A DNA stretch of 55,233 nt from Clostridiales bacterium (GTDB taxonomy: Bacteria; Bacillota; Clostridia; Peptostreptococcales; Acidaminobacteraceae): contig JASUSA010000015.1 of assembly GCA_030446305.1 (NCBI GenBank), positions 1 through 55,233 on the forward strand, written 5' to 3'. The translations under genes and the position numbers were made by a program. The notes beneath the pieces are model-generated. The model searched no databases and was not told the DNA's origin. It saw only the letters and a list, made by a program, of their open reading frames with translations. Shown here piece after piece: positions 1 to 7,601 of this stretch (the stretch's first letter is position 1; every line of letters starts with the position of its first letter).

Positions 1-561
1 GATTACACCCTGCCGTGCAGGGAATGAAACCCTTTAAATAGCGGTAATATGTGGTCGACTTCTCCAGATTACACCCTGCCGTGCAGGGAATGAAACTTTT
101 CATTCAAGCACTGGCAGCTAACCCAGATAGGCGATTACACCCTGCCGTGCAGGGAATGAAACGTTGCAACTCTTAGAGCTGTATAAGTTTTCCCACCAGA
201 GATTACACCCTGCCGTGCAGGGAATGAAACTAAGAAACCGTATATCGGTTCTAGGTTCTTGCCTATCGATTACACCCTGCCGTGCAGGGAATGAAACTTC
301 TGTTCACCGGAAAGATACGAGCGCCATACAAAGATTACACCCTGCCGTGCAGGGAATGAAACTGCAATCGCACAGTCGATTTTGTATTTTCATTGAGAGA
401 TTACACCCTGCCGTGCAGGGAATGAAACATACTACCTTTTCAGTTTGTCCTTGAGTTCCTAAATGATTACACCCTGCCGTGCAGGGAATGAAACTAAATA
501 TTAATTCCTCCACATTTTTACATTTATTCTTGATTACACCCTGCCGTGCAGGGAATGAAAC
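1..561 (+). CRISPR. CRISPR array, nine repeats, open at left edge
   Basis: Nine identical 30-bp repeats start at 1, 67, 133, 201, 268, 333, 399, 465 and 532, separated by eight unrelated spacers of 35 to 38 bp. Each repeat begins GATTACACC, has a short palindrome CCCTGC-CGT-GCAGGG in the middle and ends AATGAAAC. The ending resembles the 8-nt handle of type I-B and III crRNAs (ATTGAAAC), which suggests transcription left to right with the leader beyond the left edge; the subtype is an inference. The first repeat starts exactly at base 1, so the array is truncated by the window. No cas gene lies in the remaining 54 kb. The last visible repeat shows no decay, unusual for a leader-distal end. 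Confidence 0.97.
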
Positions 562-637
562 TTTTCTGTGTAGTCTGTCCAATATCTTATTTATTTGAGG
601 TCACTATGGATGAGCTAAAGAAAATGTGATCGTAGAA

Positions 638-784
638 ATGAAGATGTACAATCGGCAATTGGTGCCGAGGGCAGAACTCGCACCCGTTATAATGCATCTT
701 GTGAATAATGGTGACGTTTACGATTATGAAACCCTAAACTGTCGCCATTTTCTGATTATTACATCTTTTTTGAAAGCGACATGA
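638..784 (+). CDS. Doubtful small ORF, 48 aa, unknown
   Basis: An open frame starts with ATG at 638 (or GTG at 626) and ends at TGA 782. The product has segments such as LVPRAELAPVI and NNGDVYDYETLN. I recognise no family. There is no convincing ribosome-binding site and the frame closes upstream at 611, so this may be a chance ORF or a gene remnant in the gap between the CRISPR array and tRNA-Leu. The same DNA contains a stretch resembling the reverse complement of a tRNA 3' end (660-686). Confidence 0.2.
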   Translation: MKMYNRQLVPRAELAPVIMHLVNNGDVYDYETLNCRHFLIITSFLKAT

Positions 785-800
785 TTTTAGAAAAAGTATC

Positions 801-829
801 TTGCCAAGTAGAGGTGCTTATGTTAATAT
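801..829 (+). promoter_or_regulatory. Candidate promoter of tRNA-Leu(CAA)
   Basis: TTGCCA at 801-806 and TAATAT at 824-829 are separated by 17 bp. This would start transcription about 7 bp upstream of the tRNA 5' end at 843. Confidence 0.5.
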
Positions 830-842
830 AGAAACGTTCCTT

Positions 843-929
843 GCCGAAGTGGTGGAATTGGCAGACGCGCCGGACTCAAAATCCGGAGAGGTAACACTCG
901 TGCGGGTTCGACCCCCGCCTTCGGCACCA
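843..929 (+). tRNA. tRNA-Leu (anticodon CAA)
   Basis: The acceptor arms GCCGAAG and CTTCGGC pair, the anticodon stem CCGGA/TCCGG holds loop CTCAAAA with anticodon CAA at 877-879, a long variable arm follows (class II tRNA), the T arm contains GGTTCGACCCC, and CCA is encoded at 927-929. It reads UUG codons. A terminator follows directly, so it is a single-gene unit. Confidence 0.97.
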
Positions 930-936
930 AAAAGGT

Positions 937-968
937 AAAACCGTTGAATTTTCAACGGTTTTATTTTT
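937..968 (+). terminator. Intrinsic terminator of tRNA-Leu
   Basis: An 11-bp stem (AAAACCGTTGA with TCAACGGTTTT) and a 4-nt loop are followed by a T-rich tract, 8 bp after the tRNA. The A-rich left arm would also let it act on the opposite strand, where ppnP ends at 1041. Confidence 0.85.
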
Positions 969-1040
969 ATTGTATTGAACAATTTTTAGTTGATCATTTA
1001 TACGACAGTGATTTGTATACAGCGTTTTGATTAAAATCAC

Positions 1041-1349
1041 TTATACATACGAACAGCAATAATCAGATACTTCGTCAACTGTGACTTTAAACTTACTGTT
1101 AGCGGGGACTTCAAAGGTTTGTCCCGCCTCAAAGTCTTGCCAGTCTTCACTGCCCGGTAATAATACGCTTAGTTTGCCTGCTAATATTTCCATTATTTCC
1201 TTTGCTTCTGTCCCAAATTCATACTCGCCAGGCATCATGATGCCCAATGTTTTACGTGTACCGTCCTCAAAGAGAACCGTTCGGCTGGTTACTTTTCCTT
1301 CAAAATAGATATTGGCCTTTTTAATGACCGCAACATTTTCAAAACGCAT
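1041..1349 (-). CDS. ppnP: Pyrimidine/purine nucleoside phosphorylase PpnP
   Basis: The 102-aa product matches the small cupin family of E. coli PpnP (YaiE, about 94 aa), which phosphorolyses several purine and pyrimidine nucleosides to free base and ribose 1-phosphate in the cytoplasm. Family signatures visible are [13 protein letters not shown] near the N-terminus, [18 protein letters not shown] in the middle, [19 protein letters not shown] for the cupin strands, and a C-terminal DYCCSYV. GGAGG lies about 8 nt upstream of the ATG at 1349. It is alone on the minus strand and probably monocistronic. Confidence 0.92.
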   Translation of the reverse strand: MRFENVAVIKKANIYFEGKVTSRTVLFEDGTRKTLGIMMPGEYEFGTEAKEIMEILAGKLSVLLPGSEDWQDFEAGQTFEVPANSKFKVTVDEVSDYCCSYV

Positions 1350-1446
1350 TGTGTTTCCTCCTAAAAATAGATATCATTTCCCGATGAATAACGCACGATC
1401 TTTATGCTCATCTGCATCTTCATAAAAGCGGGTTTATCCTAGTATC

Positions 1447-1671
1447 TTATACGTTTATGGTTATTTCTGCAATCCTTTCTTGCCTAATTCCTTTTGATCC
1501 TCTATACAGTAGCATATCAGTGGTTTTTAAAATAGTATAAATTAAAAGACCTGCCTTGCCGGAAAGAACATAATTGCCAAAATCGTATTTATTCACATTC
1601 AACATGCTTTGCGTTATAATAATGACTGTAGGCTTTTCAGTTGACGCTAATTGTGGTGAACGTACGGTCAT
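1447..1671 (-). CDS. Doubtful hypothetical protein, 74 aa
   Basis: An ORF of 74 codons between ppnP and the M24 peptidase. The sequence contains NKYDFGNYVLSGKAGLLIY and ends ERIAEITINV, which looks protein-like, but I recognise no family. No good ribosome-binding site precedes the ATG at 1671, and there is no partner gene. It could be a real small gene, a remnant with a lost 5' end, or chance. Confidence 0.25.
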   Translation of the reverse strand: MTVRSPQLASTEKPTVIIITQSMLNVNKYDFGNYVLSGKAGLLIYTILKTTDMLLYRGSKGIRQERIAEITINV

Positions 1672-1787
1672 ATACTGGATGTATTTTAAAAATGAGAAAA
1701 TCGAAAGATATGTAACTTGAATAATATAGAAGTGTTATTGAACATAAACGATTGCTTTAAACTAAAAATTCAGAAGGAGAGCAGAGA

Positions 1788-2876
1788 ATGGTTCAAAATG
1801 ACAGAATTATAAAGACGAGAAATGCAATGCAGCAAAATGGTGTTGATGCCTTGCTGATTACAACTATGGCGGATATTCGCTATTATACCGAAATTGACTT
1901 TCACAGCGGCGAGCGGTTTGTCGGTCTTTTAATGACGCAGGACAAGCTGCTTTTAATCATCAATAAACTGTTTCCAATGTTGCCCATGGCTGGCTTGACC
2001 ATACAGTCATATGATGACATTGAAGAACCCGTTAAGTATGTTGTTGACCAGTTGTCAGATGGGATCACGTTAGGCATTGATAAGTTCATGGCGAGTCAAT
2101 TCCTGCTTAGAATCATCAATATGCGCAGCGATTTAAAATTGACCCTTGGGTCTGCTATTGTCGATCGCGTGAAAATGGTCAAAACCAAAGAAGAAGTATC
2201 GAAAATGATAAAGGCATCGCAGATCAATGATCGCGTGATGGACATGGTGGCAGCGTATCTTAATGCGGCATCTGCTGATAATGTGACTGAACTGGAAGTT
2301 GCAGCCAAAATAGCGCAGTTTAATGAATCGGTTGGCATTGATGAGCTGTCTTTTACACCGATTGTGTGCTTTGGCAAAAATGCGGCAGAACCGCATCATG
2401 AAAACGATGAGACTGTCTTGGAAGACGGCATGGGCATTATTGTCGATATGGGTGGTTTATCAGAAGGGTATTGCTCTGATATGACGCGGACATTCTTTAA
2501 AGGCCAGCCGGATGAAGCGTTTAAGAAAGTATATGAGATTGTAAAGACGGCAAATGAGCGTGCGATTGCCACGGTAAAACCCGGGGTTAAACTTTCTGAA
2601 GTTGATGCAGCAGCACGACAGTATATTACTGAAATGGGCTATGGTGATTATTTCACACATCGTACCGGACACGGCATTGGTGCAGACGTACATGAATTTC
2701 CGGATGTTTCGGCGGTTTCCGATGTCATCTGTGAACCCGGCATGACCTTTTCAATTGAACCGGGCATCTACCTTACCGATAAGTTTGGCATTCGCATTGA
2801 GGATTTGGTTTGTGTAACAGAAGAGGGGTGTCAGGTGCTCAATGATTTTTCTAAAAATTTAATTAATTTTAAGTAA
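1788..2876 (+). CDS. M24 family Xaa-Pro dipeptidase/aminopeptidase
   Basis: Cytoplasmic metallopeptidase that removes residues next to proline. The 362-aa length fits the short PepQ/YqhT-type enzymes. Residues 1 to about 130 form the creatinase-like N-domain; the rest is the pita-bread catalytic domain. All five metal ligands are present: D220 and D231 (IVDMGG...YCSDMTRTF), H295 (RTGHGIG), E324 (SIEPGIYL) and E338 (IRIEDLV). GAAGGAGAG lies just upstream of the ATG at 1788. It stands alone, with 77 bp to the next gene. Dipeptidase versus aminopeptidase activity cannot be decided from sequence. Confidence 0.92.
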   Translation: MVQNDRIIKTRNAMQQNGVDALLITTMADIRYYTEIDFHSGERFVGLLMTQDKLLLIINKLFPMLPMAGLTIQSYDDIEEPVKYVVDQLSDGITLGIDKFMASQFLLRIINMRSDLKLTLGSAIVDRVKMVKTKEEVSKMIKASQINDRVMDMVAAYLNAASADNVTELEVAAKIAQFNESVGIDELSFTPIVCFGKNAAEPHHENDETVLEDGMGIIVDMGGLSEGYCSDMTRTFFKGQPDEAFKKVYEIVKTANERAIATVKPGVKLSEVDAAARQYITEMGYGDYFTHRTGHGIGADVHEFPDVSAVSDVICEPGMTFSIEPGIYLTDKFGIRIEDLVCVTEEGCQVLNDFSKNLINFK

Positions 2877-2953
2877 AACGCATTGTATACAAGATGAAAT
2901 GGTGTTACAATGGTTAACATAATTATGTATTTTGAAATGAAATAGGAGTTGTT

Positions 2954-3901
2954 ATGGATCCAATTAGCCATGGTATTATCGGCATCGCTGTCGCATCATT
3001 CTCTCATGAGCCCGTTGCAATGACTTCAGCCATTACGATCGGTAGTATGTTGGGTGCAATGTCACCTGATTTAGATTTTGTGATCAGAATTTTTAAAGAT
3101 GACGTAGAGTATTTAGAGCACCATCGAGGGTTTAGCCATTCACTGCCAATGCTGGCGCTTTTCAGCATCGGTATCACAGCAATGCTGTCGATGATGCCAT
3201 TTGATAATTTTCAGTTTTGGACGATATTAATGTGGACGTTTTTAGGCGCCTTATCCCATACGGTATTTGATATTTTGAATTCCTATGGAGCGCGGCTGTT
3301 TCAGCGCAAGCGGAAAGGCAATATTTTGACGCTTTATGATCCGATTGTGACACTCGTCTGCTTTGGGCTTATCTTTAATCGTCAGAATGGCCTCGGCATA
3401 TTTGCACTTGCCGCTGCGGTCATTGGGCCTTACCTGATCTTGCGTTGGTACATGCGGGAGCGTGCACGTAAAAACATCATGAAAGCGCTTGAGGCTGTAG
3501 ATACCATCGAAGATGTTAATGTCATGCCGTCACTGAAAATCTTTTACAAATGGGATTTTGTTGCAAGAGGCGATCAATACAACATCGTCGGACAGTACAA
3601 TCCGTTTAGACGAGACCCCATACACATTATTAAAAAGTTTGAGATTAAGGATAAAAATCTGTTGGCCATCGTTCAGAAGACGGCGATCGGCAAGAAGTTT
3701 TCGCAGATGTCGCCAAGTTTGCACATTGAAGTGATTGACGAAGAACCAACTTATGTAACGGTTCGCATTATAGACCTGCGATATTTTTTCAGAAATGCAT
3801 TTTTACATCAAGGGACGCTGATTCTCGATTCGGCCTACAACCCTGTTGAAAGTGTTTTTCATCCTTATAAGTTCTCAAAGGCAGTACTCGTCGCAAGTTA
3901 A
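2954..3901 (+). CDS. YdjM-family membrane-bound putative metal hydrolase
   Basis: A 315-aa membrane protein of the YdjM/DUF457 family. The N-terminal MDPISHGIIG, the acidic pair in MSPDLDFVIR and HHRGFSHSLPM are the conserved putative metal-binding motifs. About four hydrophobic segments occupy residues 1 to 160; the remainder is a soluble domain with predicted beta content. The hydrolase activity of this family is inferred, not shown. The start is supported by AGGAG upstream of the ATG at 2954. The gene is followed by a palindrome and a terminator, so it is probably transcribed singly. Confidence 0.85.
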   Translation: MDPISHGIIGIAVASFSHEPVAMTSAITIGSMLGAMSPDLDFVIRIFKDDVEYLEHHRGFSHSLPMLALFSIGITAMLSMMPFDNFQFWTILMWTFLGALSHTVFDILNSYGARLFQRKRKGNILTLYDPIVTLVCFGLIFNRQNGLGIFALAAAVIGPYLILRWYMRERARKNIMKALEAVDTIEDVNVMPSLKIFYKWDFVARGDQYNIVGQYNPFRRDPIHIIKKFEIKDKNLLAIVQKTAIGKKFSQMSPSLHIEVIDEEPTYVTVRIIDLRYFFRNAFLHQGTLILDSAYNPVESVFHPYKFSKAVLVAS

Positions 3902-3913
3902 CGGCAATTGCCG
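3902..3913. repeat. 12-bp perfect palindrome abutting the stop codon
   Basis: CGGCAATTGCCG follows the stop of the YdjM-type gene at once. It could seal the mRNA 3' end or be part of a two-hairpin terminator with 3953-3999. Confidence 0.5.
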
Positions 3914-3952
3914 CTGTAGCCAACAGCACAGATAAAAATGATAATCGCAATT

Positions 3953-3999
3953 AAGGCATTCGAATACCGGTGATTCCTCACTGGGGCGGATGCCTTTTT
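3953..3999 (+). terminator. Intrinsic terminator, branched hairpin
   Basis: The outer stem AAGGCATTCG/CGGATGCCTT encloses an inner stem CCGGTGA/TCACTGG and is followed by TTTTTAT. It ends transcription before the sigma factor unit. The remaining gap to 4157 holds only a short A-rich tandem repeat (4101-4138). Confidence 0.75.
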
Positions 4000-4100
4000 A
4001 TATGCCCGAGTACATGGCCTAAACCATAAGCCAAAAGTCATCTTGTTGACGCCAATGGCAAAAGGGTATAATGGTAGAAGGTTAATCTCTAAAATAACAA

Positions 4101-4138
4101 AACAGATGAAAAAACAGATGAGAAGACAGATAAAAAAC
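4101..4138. repeat. Three imperfect 12-13 bp direct repeats
   Basis: Units at 4101-4112, 4113-4125 and 4126-4138 share the core ACAGAT(G/A)A with A-rich tails. They lie just upstream of the ECF promoter and could be slippage products or an upstream activator site; the sequence does not decide. Confidence 0.5.
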
Positions 4139-4157
4139 GGATAATCGGATGACAGTT

Positions 4158-4185
4158 GGAACTTTTTGACGAATACTGCCGTCTA
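4158..4185 (+). promoter_or_regulatory. ECF-type promoter of the sigma/anti-sigma operon
   Basis: GGAACT at 4158-4163 and CGTCTA at 4180-4185 are 16 bp apart. A GGAAC-type -35 with a CGTC-type -10 is the known signature of ECF sigma factors (compare SigW and RpoE groups). Placed about 30 bp before the sigma gene start, it implies autoregulation. Confidence 0.8.
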
Positions 4186-4214
4186 ATGTATATACCTTCA
4201 GAAAGGAGCGCCTG

Positions 4215-4757
4215 ATGGAATCAAAACTGATTGAAAAGAGCATTAAAGGCGATGTTGCTAGTTTTGAGCTGCTGATCCAGAAATACCGGCAGTACGTCTA
4301 CAACATCACTTATCGGATGATGGGCAATTCCCACGATGCCGATGATATGGCTCAAGAGGCATTGATTAAAGCATTTAAGGCAATACACCAATTTAAAGGT
4401 GATTCTCAGTTTTCAACATGGCTATACCGCATTGCGATGAATACCTGCAAAGACGAATTGAGAAAGCGAAAAGAAGCGACCTTACCGCTTGATGAACGCA
4501 TTGACACGATGACAGAAGCGGATCGCGCACAAACAGATCCATTGCTGATTTACGAACAAAAGGAATTGCAGGCAAAAGTTCAAGGGGCATTGGATCGCCT
4601 CTCGGCAGACGGCAAGGAAGTGATTATTTTAAGAGATATATTAGGCTACAGTTATGAAGAGATTGGCAGAATTCTGGAAGTACCTATTGGAACGGTGCGC
4701 TCGAGAATTAATCGTAATCGAATCATGCTGAAAGACATTTTAAAAGCAGAAGCGTAG
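4215..4757 (+). CDS. ECF RNA polymerase sigma factor (SigW-like)
   Basis: The 180-aa length and two-domain layout fit the ECF group. Region 2 spans about residues 10-80 (FELLIQKYRQYVYNITYRMM, then DADDMAQEALIKAFKAIHQF and FSTWLYRIAMNTCKDELRK); region 4 spans about 120-175 (SYEEIGRILEVPIGTVRSRI, the helix-turn-helix contacting the -35). There is no region 1 or 3. AAAGGAGC precedes the ATG at 4215. The gene is followed 11 bp later by its anti-sigma factor and is preceded by an ECF-type promoter, so it probably activates its own transcription in response to envelope stress. The inducing signal is unknown. Confidence 0.93.
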   Translation: MESKLIEKSIKGDVASFELLIQKYRQYVYNITYRMMGNSHDADDMAQEALIKAFKAIHQFKGDSQFSTWLYRIAMNTCKDELRKRKEATLPLDERIDTMTEADRAQTDPLLIYEQKELQAKVQGALDRLSADGKEVIILRDILGYSYEEIGRILEVPIGTVRSRINRNRIMLKDILKAEA

Positions 4758-4768
4758 AAAGGAGTAAA

Positions 4769-6067
4769 ATGATGTGTGATCAATACAAAACACTGATGAA
4801 TGCCTACATTGACGGCGACATCACTGAAGCACAAATCAAAGAACTCGAGCAACATGTTGCGCACTGCGAATCATGCATGATCGAGTTTGAAGAACTTAAA
4901 TATGTAAAGACGCTTCTTGATGAGGAGGTCTTAATGCCATTGCCAAAAGACTTTGACGAACGATTGCATCAGCGGCTATTGGAAGCGGCAGCTACAGTTG
5001 AAAGAAAAGATGACAAAGATACCATTGGTTCGAGCATTATGGGAAAGATCAAGCACCTCGGTTGGAAATCCCGTGCACTTGGTGGTGTGGCGGCTGTATT
5101 GATTATTGGTGTTGTGGTCGTTAAAACCGCATTCCCATATGGTTTTTACATGGGCAAATCCTCAGACAGTGCCGCTGCTGCTAACTATATCACGGCTGAG
5201 GAATCAACAGAGATGGCGCCGCAGTCCTTTGGGATTAGTTATGATAACGCAGATGTTACAGAATCAAAAGCCGTGACGGCAGCGACAGAAGCGAGAGGCG
5301 CAGATGGCGATTATGAGAGCCCGGAAATGACGTCCAATGACAGCAGTCAAAACAGTCAGTATCGGAATGGGCGAATTATCCTTAAAACAGCCAATCTCTC
5401 CATCGACGTCGAATCCTATGATGAGACAGTTGCGGCGATTAAGGCGGTTTTAGAAGGCACTGAAGGTTATATCGAAAGTGAACAAACCAGTTATAAAACG
5501 CGTTATACAGACCGTGACAATCTAAGATACGGCAGTTTTGTCTTAAGGGTACCGGCAGATTTGTTCGATCAAATGCTCGACAGTATTAAAGCGAATGGCT
5601 TCGTCAATTATGACAATGTCAATTCGGAAGACGTGACGAAGTATTACAGAGATACCGCGTCCCAAGTTGAAAATTTAAAAATTACAGAAAACCGTTTGCG
5701 CGAAATTCTGGAAAAAGCAACCGATGTTTCAGATATTTTGGAAATTGAAAATGAACTCACCAGAACGCGCCGTGAAATTGATGCATTAACCAACCAACTG
5801 AAAAATTGGGAAGATTTAGCCGACTTGTCTTACGTATACGTCGAAATAGATGAGGTCGAATCGCTTAATCCAACCATTGAACCCATTGATGATTCCGTTC
5901 TGGCAAAAGCGAAAGAGGGTTTCATTGATACCATTAACGCCATTGTGAAGACGACCATGGAAATATTCATATGGCTCGTTGCCAAATCACCGGTCCTGTT
6001 AATCCTTGCAATCCTTGCATGGGTCGGATCAAAAATATGGCGCAAGAAAAGACATAAAAAAATCTAG
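4769..6067 (+). CDS. Membrane anti-sigma factor with ZAS and DUF4349 domains
   Basis: A 432-aa protein. Residues 1-45 carry the zinc-binding anti-sigma motif HxxxCxxC (QHVAHCESC) that binds the sigma factor. A hydrophobic segment near residues 108-125 (VAAVLIIGVVVV) crosses the membrane. The external part holds DUF4349 (about 195-390: ILKTANLSIDVESYDETVAAI, a helical coiled region, then LADLSYVYVEIDE) and ends with a second membrane segment and basic tail. ATG codons at 4769 and 4772 are both usable; spacing slightly favours 4772. Release of the sigma factor would need loss of the cytoplasmic ZAS contact. DUF4349 is a known partner domain of such anti-sigmas; its ligand is unknown. Confidence 0.9.
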   Translation: MMCDQYKTLMNAYIDGDITEAQIKELEQHVAHCESCMIEFEELKYVKTLLDEEVLMPLPKDFDERLHQRLLEAAATVERKDDKDTIGSSIMGKIKHLGWKSRALGGVAAVLIIGVVVVKTAFPYGFYMGKSSDSAAAANYITAEESTEMAPQSFGISYDNADVTESKAVTAATEARGADGDYESPEMTSNDSSQNSQYRNGRIILKTANLSIDVESYDETVAAIKAVLEGTEGYIESEQTSYKTRYTDRDNLRYGSFVLRVPADLFDQMLDSIKANGFVNYDNVNSEDVTKYYRDTASQVENLKITENRLREILEKATDVSDILEIENELTRTRREIDALTNQLKNWEDLADLSYVYVEIDEVESLNPTIEPIDDSVLAKAKEGFIDTINAIVKTTMEIFIWLVAKSPVLLILAILAWVGSKIWRKKRHKKI

Positions 6068-6120
6068 TGATAAAGAAATCTAGTGATAAAGAAATCTAGT
6101 GATAACAAAAGCTAGTGAAA
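6060..6120. repeat. Tandem 16-bp repeats across the anti-sigma stop codon
   Basis: The unit AAATCTAGTGATAAAG starts at 6060, 6076 and 6092, with a decayed fourth copy to 6120. The first copy contains the TAG stop at 6065-6067, and each later copy repeats that TAG in the same sequence context. Confidence 0.85.
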
Positions 6121-6196
6121 TCAAAAGGAAATTGCACAATAAAAGATGAATGGTTCAATTTCCTTACATCACACACATGCATAAGGAGGCATAAAA

Positions 6197-6943
6197 ATGA
6201 AAAATAAACTGATAATAGGAATTACATCCATTATGATGATCATGGCAGTTGCAGCCTTTTCTGTATCGCTCAGTGCGCCAACGGCTGTCAGTGTTGCAGA
6301 TACGGAAGGCACTTCCGAGATTCAGAATACAGTTGTCGTCAATGGAACCGGCACGATGCAGGTTGCGCCGGATATGGCCACCATCAACATCGGTGTTCAA
6401 ACACAAAATGAAGACGCCAACATTGCACAGCAGGAAAATGCAAAGCTAATGGATCAAGTTGTGAGTGCCATTAAAGCACAGGGTATCGCCGCAGAAGATA
6501 TCAAAACGGCACAGTACAATCTCTATAAAACATCTGATTACAGCAGCAGTACCGATAAGCGAAAAGAGTACTATGTAGCAAATAACACTGTAAATGTCAT
6601 CGTCAAAGATATTGATAAAGTCGGCAGCATCATTGATGTGGCATCATCCAATGGCGCCAATAACATCAACAACATTACATTCTCAGTTGAAGATGATTCA
6701 GCATTTTACCAAGAAGCTTTAAAATTGGCGATGACCAATGCGAAGGGTAAAGCGACTGCCATTATGAGTACATTTGGCAAAACGCCTTCCATTCCACAGC
6801 AAGTGAATGAATCATCAAGCGGCGGTTCAATTGTCTATAACACTGAAGCAGTGAGAGCGCTGGCAATGGATAGCGTCAGCACGCCGATTGAAAGTGGTCA
6901 AATCACAATTACGGCAAAAGTATCTGTCACATACGGCTATTAA
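6197..6943 (+). CDS. Exported SIMPL-domain (DUF541) protein
   Basis: The 248-aa product has a signal peptide or N-terminal anchor (residues 1-30, basic start then MMIMAVAAFSVSL) and a SIMPL domain from about residue 48 (VVNGTGTMQVAPDMATI through GQITITAKVSVTYGY). The family includes outer-surface proteins such as BP26 and YggE; E. coli YggE lowers oxidative damage, but no general activity is known. AAGGAGG lies upstream of the ATG at 6197. With only 129 bp and no terminator after the anti-sigma gene, it may be read from the same ECF promoter, which would make it a candidate regulon member. Confidence 0.9.
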   Translation: MKNKLIIGITSIMMIMAVAAFSVSLSAPTAVSVADTEGTSEIQNTVVVNGTGTMQVAPDMATINIGVQTQNEDANIAQQENAKLMDQVVSAIKAQGIAAEDIKTAQYNLYKTSDYSSSTDKRKEYYVANNTVNVIVKDIDKVGSIIDVASSNGANNINNITFSVEDDSAFYQEALKLAMTNAKGKATAIMSTFGKTPSIPQQVNESSSGGSIVYNTEAVRALAMDSVSTPIESGQITITAKVSVTYGY

Positions 6944-7033
6944 GATGAAAGCGGTATGACGTTAATCAAGAAAGACGCATAATTGATAGACGTCAATAAA
7001 GATTGAGACAATTCCATGCACATCCTGATAACG

Positions 7034-7070
7034 AAATCGTCCATATGTACCTCATGTATGGGCGATTTTT
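7034..7070 (+). terminator. Intrinsic terminator after the SIMPL gene
   Basis: A 12-bp stem AAATCGTCCATA/TATGGGCGATTT with one T-G pair and an 11-nt loop runs into a T tract. Confidence 0.85.
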
Positions 7071-7586
7071 TTGCGTTCAGCAACAGTTTGTTTAAGGATA
7101 CACGTAAAAGCATTGTTTTAGCATCATTTACATATTCTGTATATGTCTACAATGCAAGTACACACTGATTGGTAAAAGATAACCAGAGTGTCCCTCTTTC
7201 GCAAACATTTTCCGTATGTAATGGGTAAAAAAGTGCGTAAAATATTACTGTTGTTATATTATTACAATAAAAATATGATGCAAAAATGCATGCGTAGGTT
7301 GTATCAAAATGCATTGAAATGTTTAAATAATGCGTTTTGTCCGATCTTAAAATGTCCGATAATAACGAAAAACAATCGTTGAATAATAAAAAAAATTTAA
7401 CAAATAATAAAAAAAAGTGTGGAATCTCAGCTATATAATTACTTTAAAGGGCTTGACAAACCTAGTTTTTAGGAACAAAATGAATATATTATATGCAGGG
7501 TGGTCCGTATGTTAAGATTACTTAATCAATTATCTACAACCATTTTGACAAAACAGTTAAAAAGTGCGCAATCAAATCATTCGGGC

Positions 7587-7601
7587 TACGAATATTTCGT
7601 A
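7587..7601. promoter_or_regulatory. 15-bp palindrome, same as at 44870
   Basis: TACGAA-TAT-TTCGTA lies 89 bp upstream of the oppB start. The identical 15-mer occurs just before obg (44870-44884). It may be an operator half-pair or a small hairpin; the binding factor is unknown. Confidence 0.45.

Noticed and set aside
164..582. ORFs on both strands across the CRISPR array
   Set aside because: They are translations of the repeat and spacers; the repeated peptide copies follow the repeat period.
660..686. A second, complete tRNA gene on the minus strand
   Set aside because: Only a 3'-end-like stretch is present; the T stem does not pair and no anticodon arm can be built.
722..732. GATTATGAAAC as a collapsed CRISPR repeat
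   Set aside because: Eleven bases joining the two repeat ends can easily arise by chance and there is no correct spacing to the array.
7188..7382. 64-codon ORF before oppB
   Set aside because: AT-rich, no ribosome-binding site, no recognisable family.
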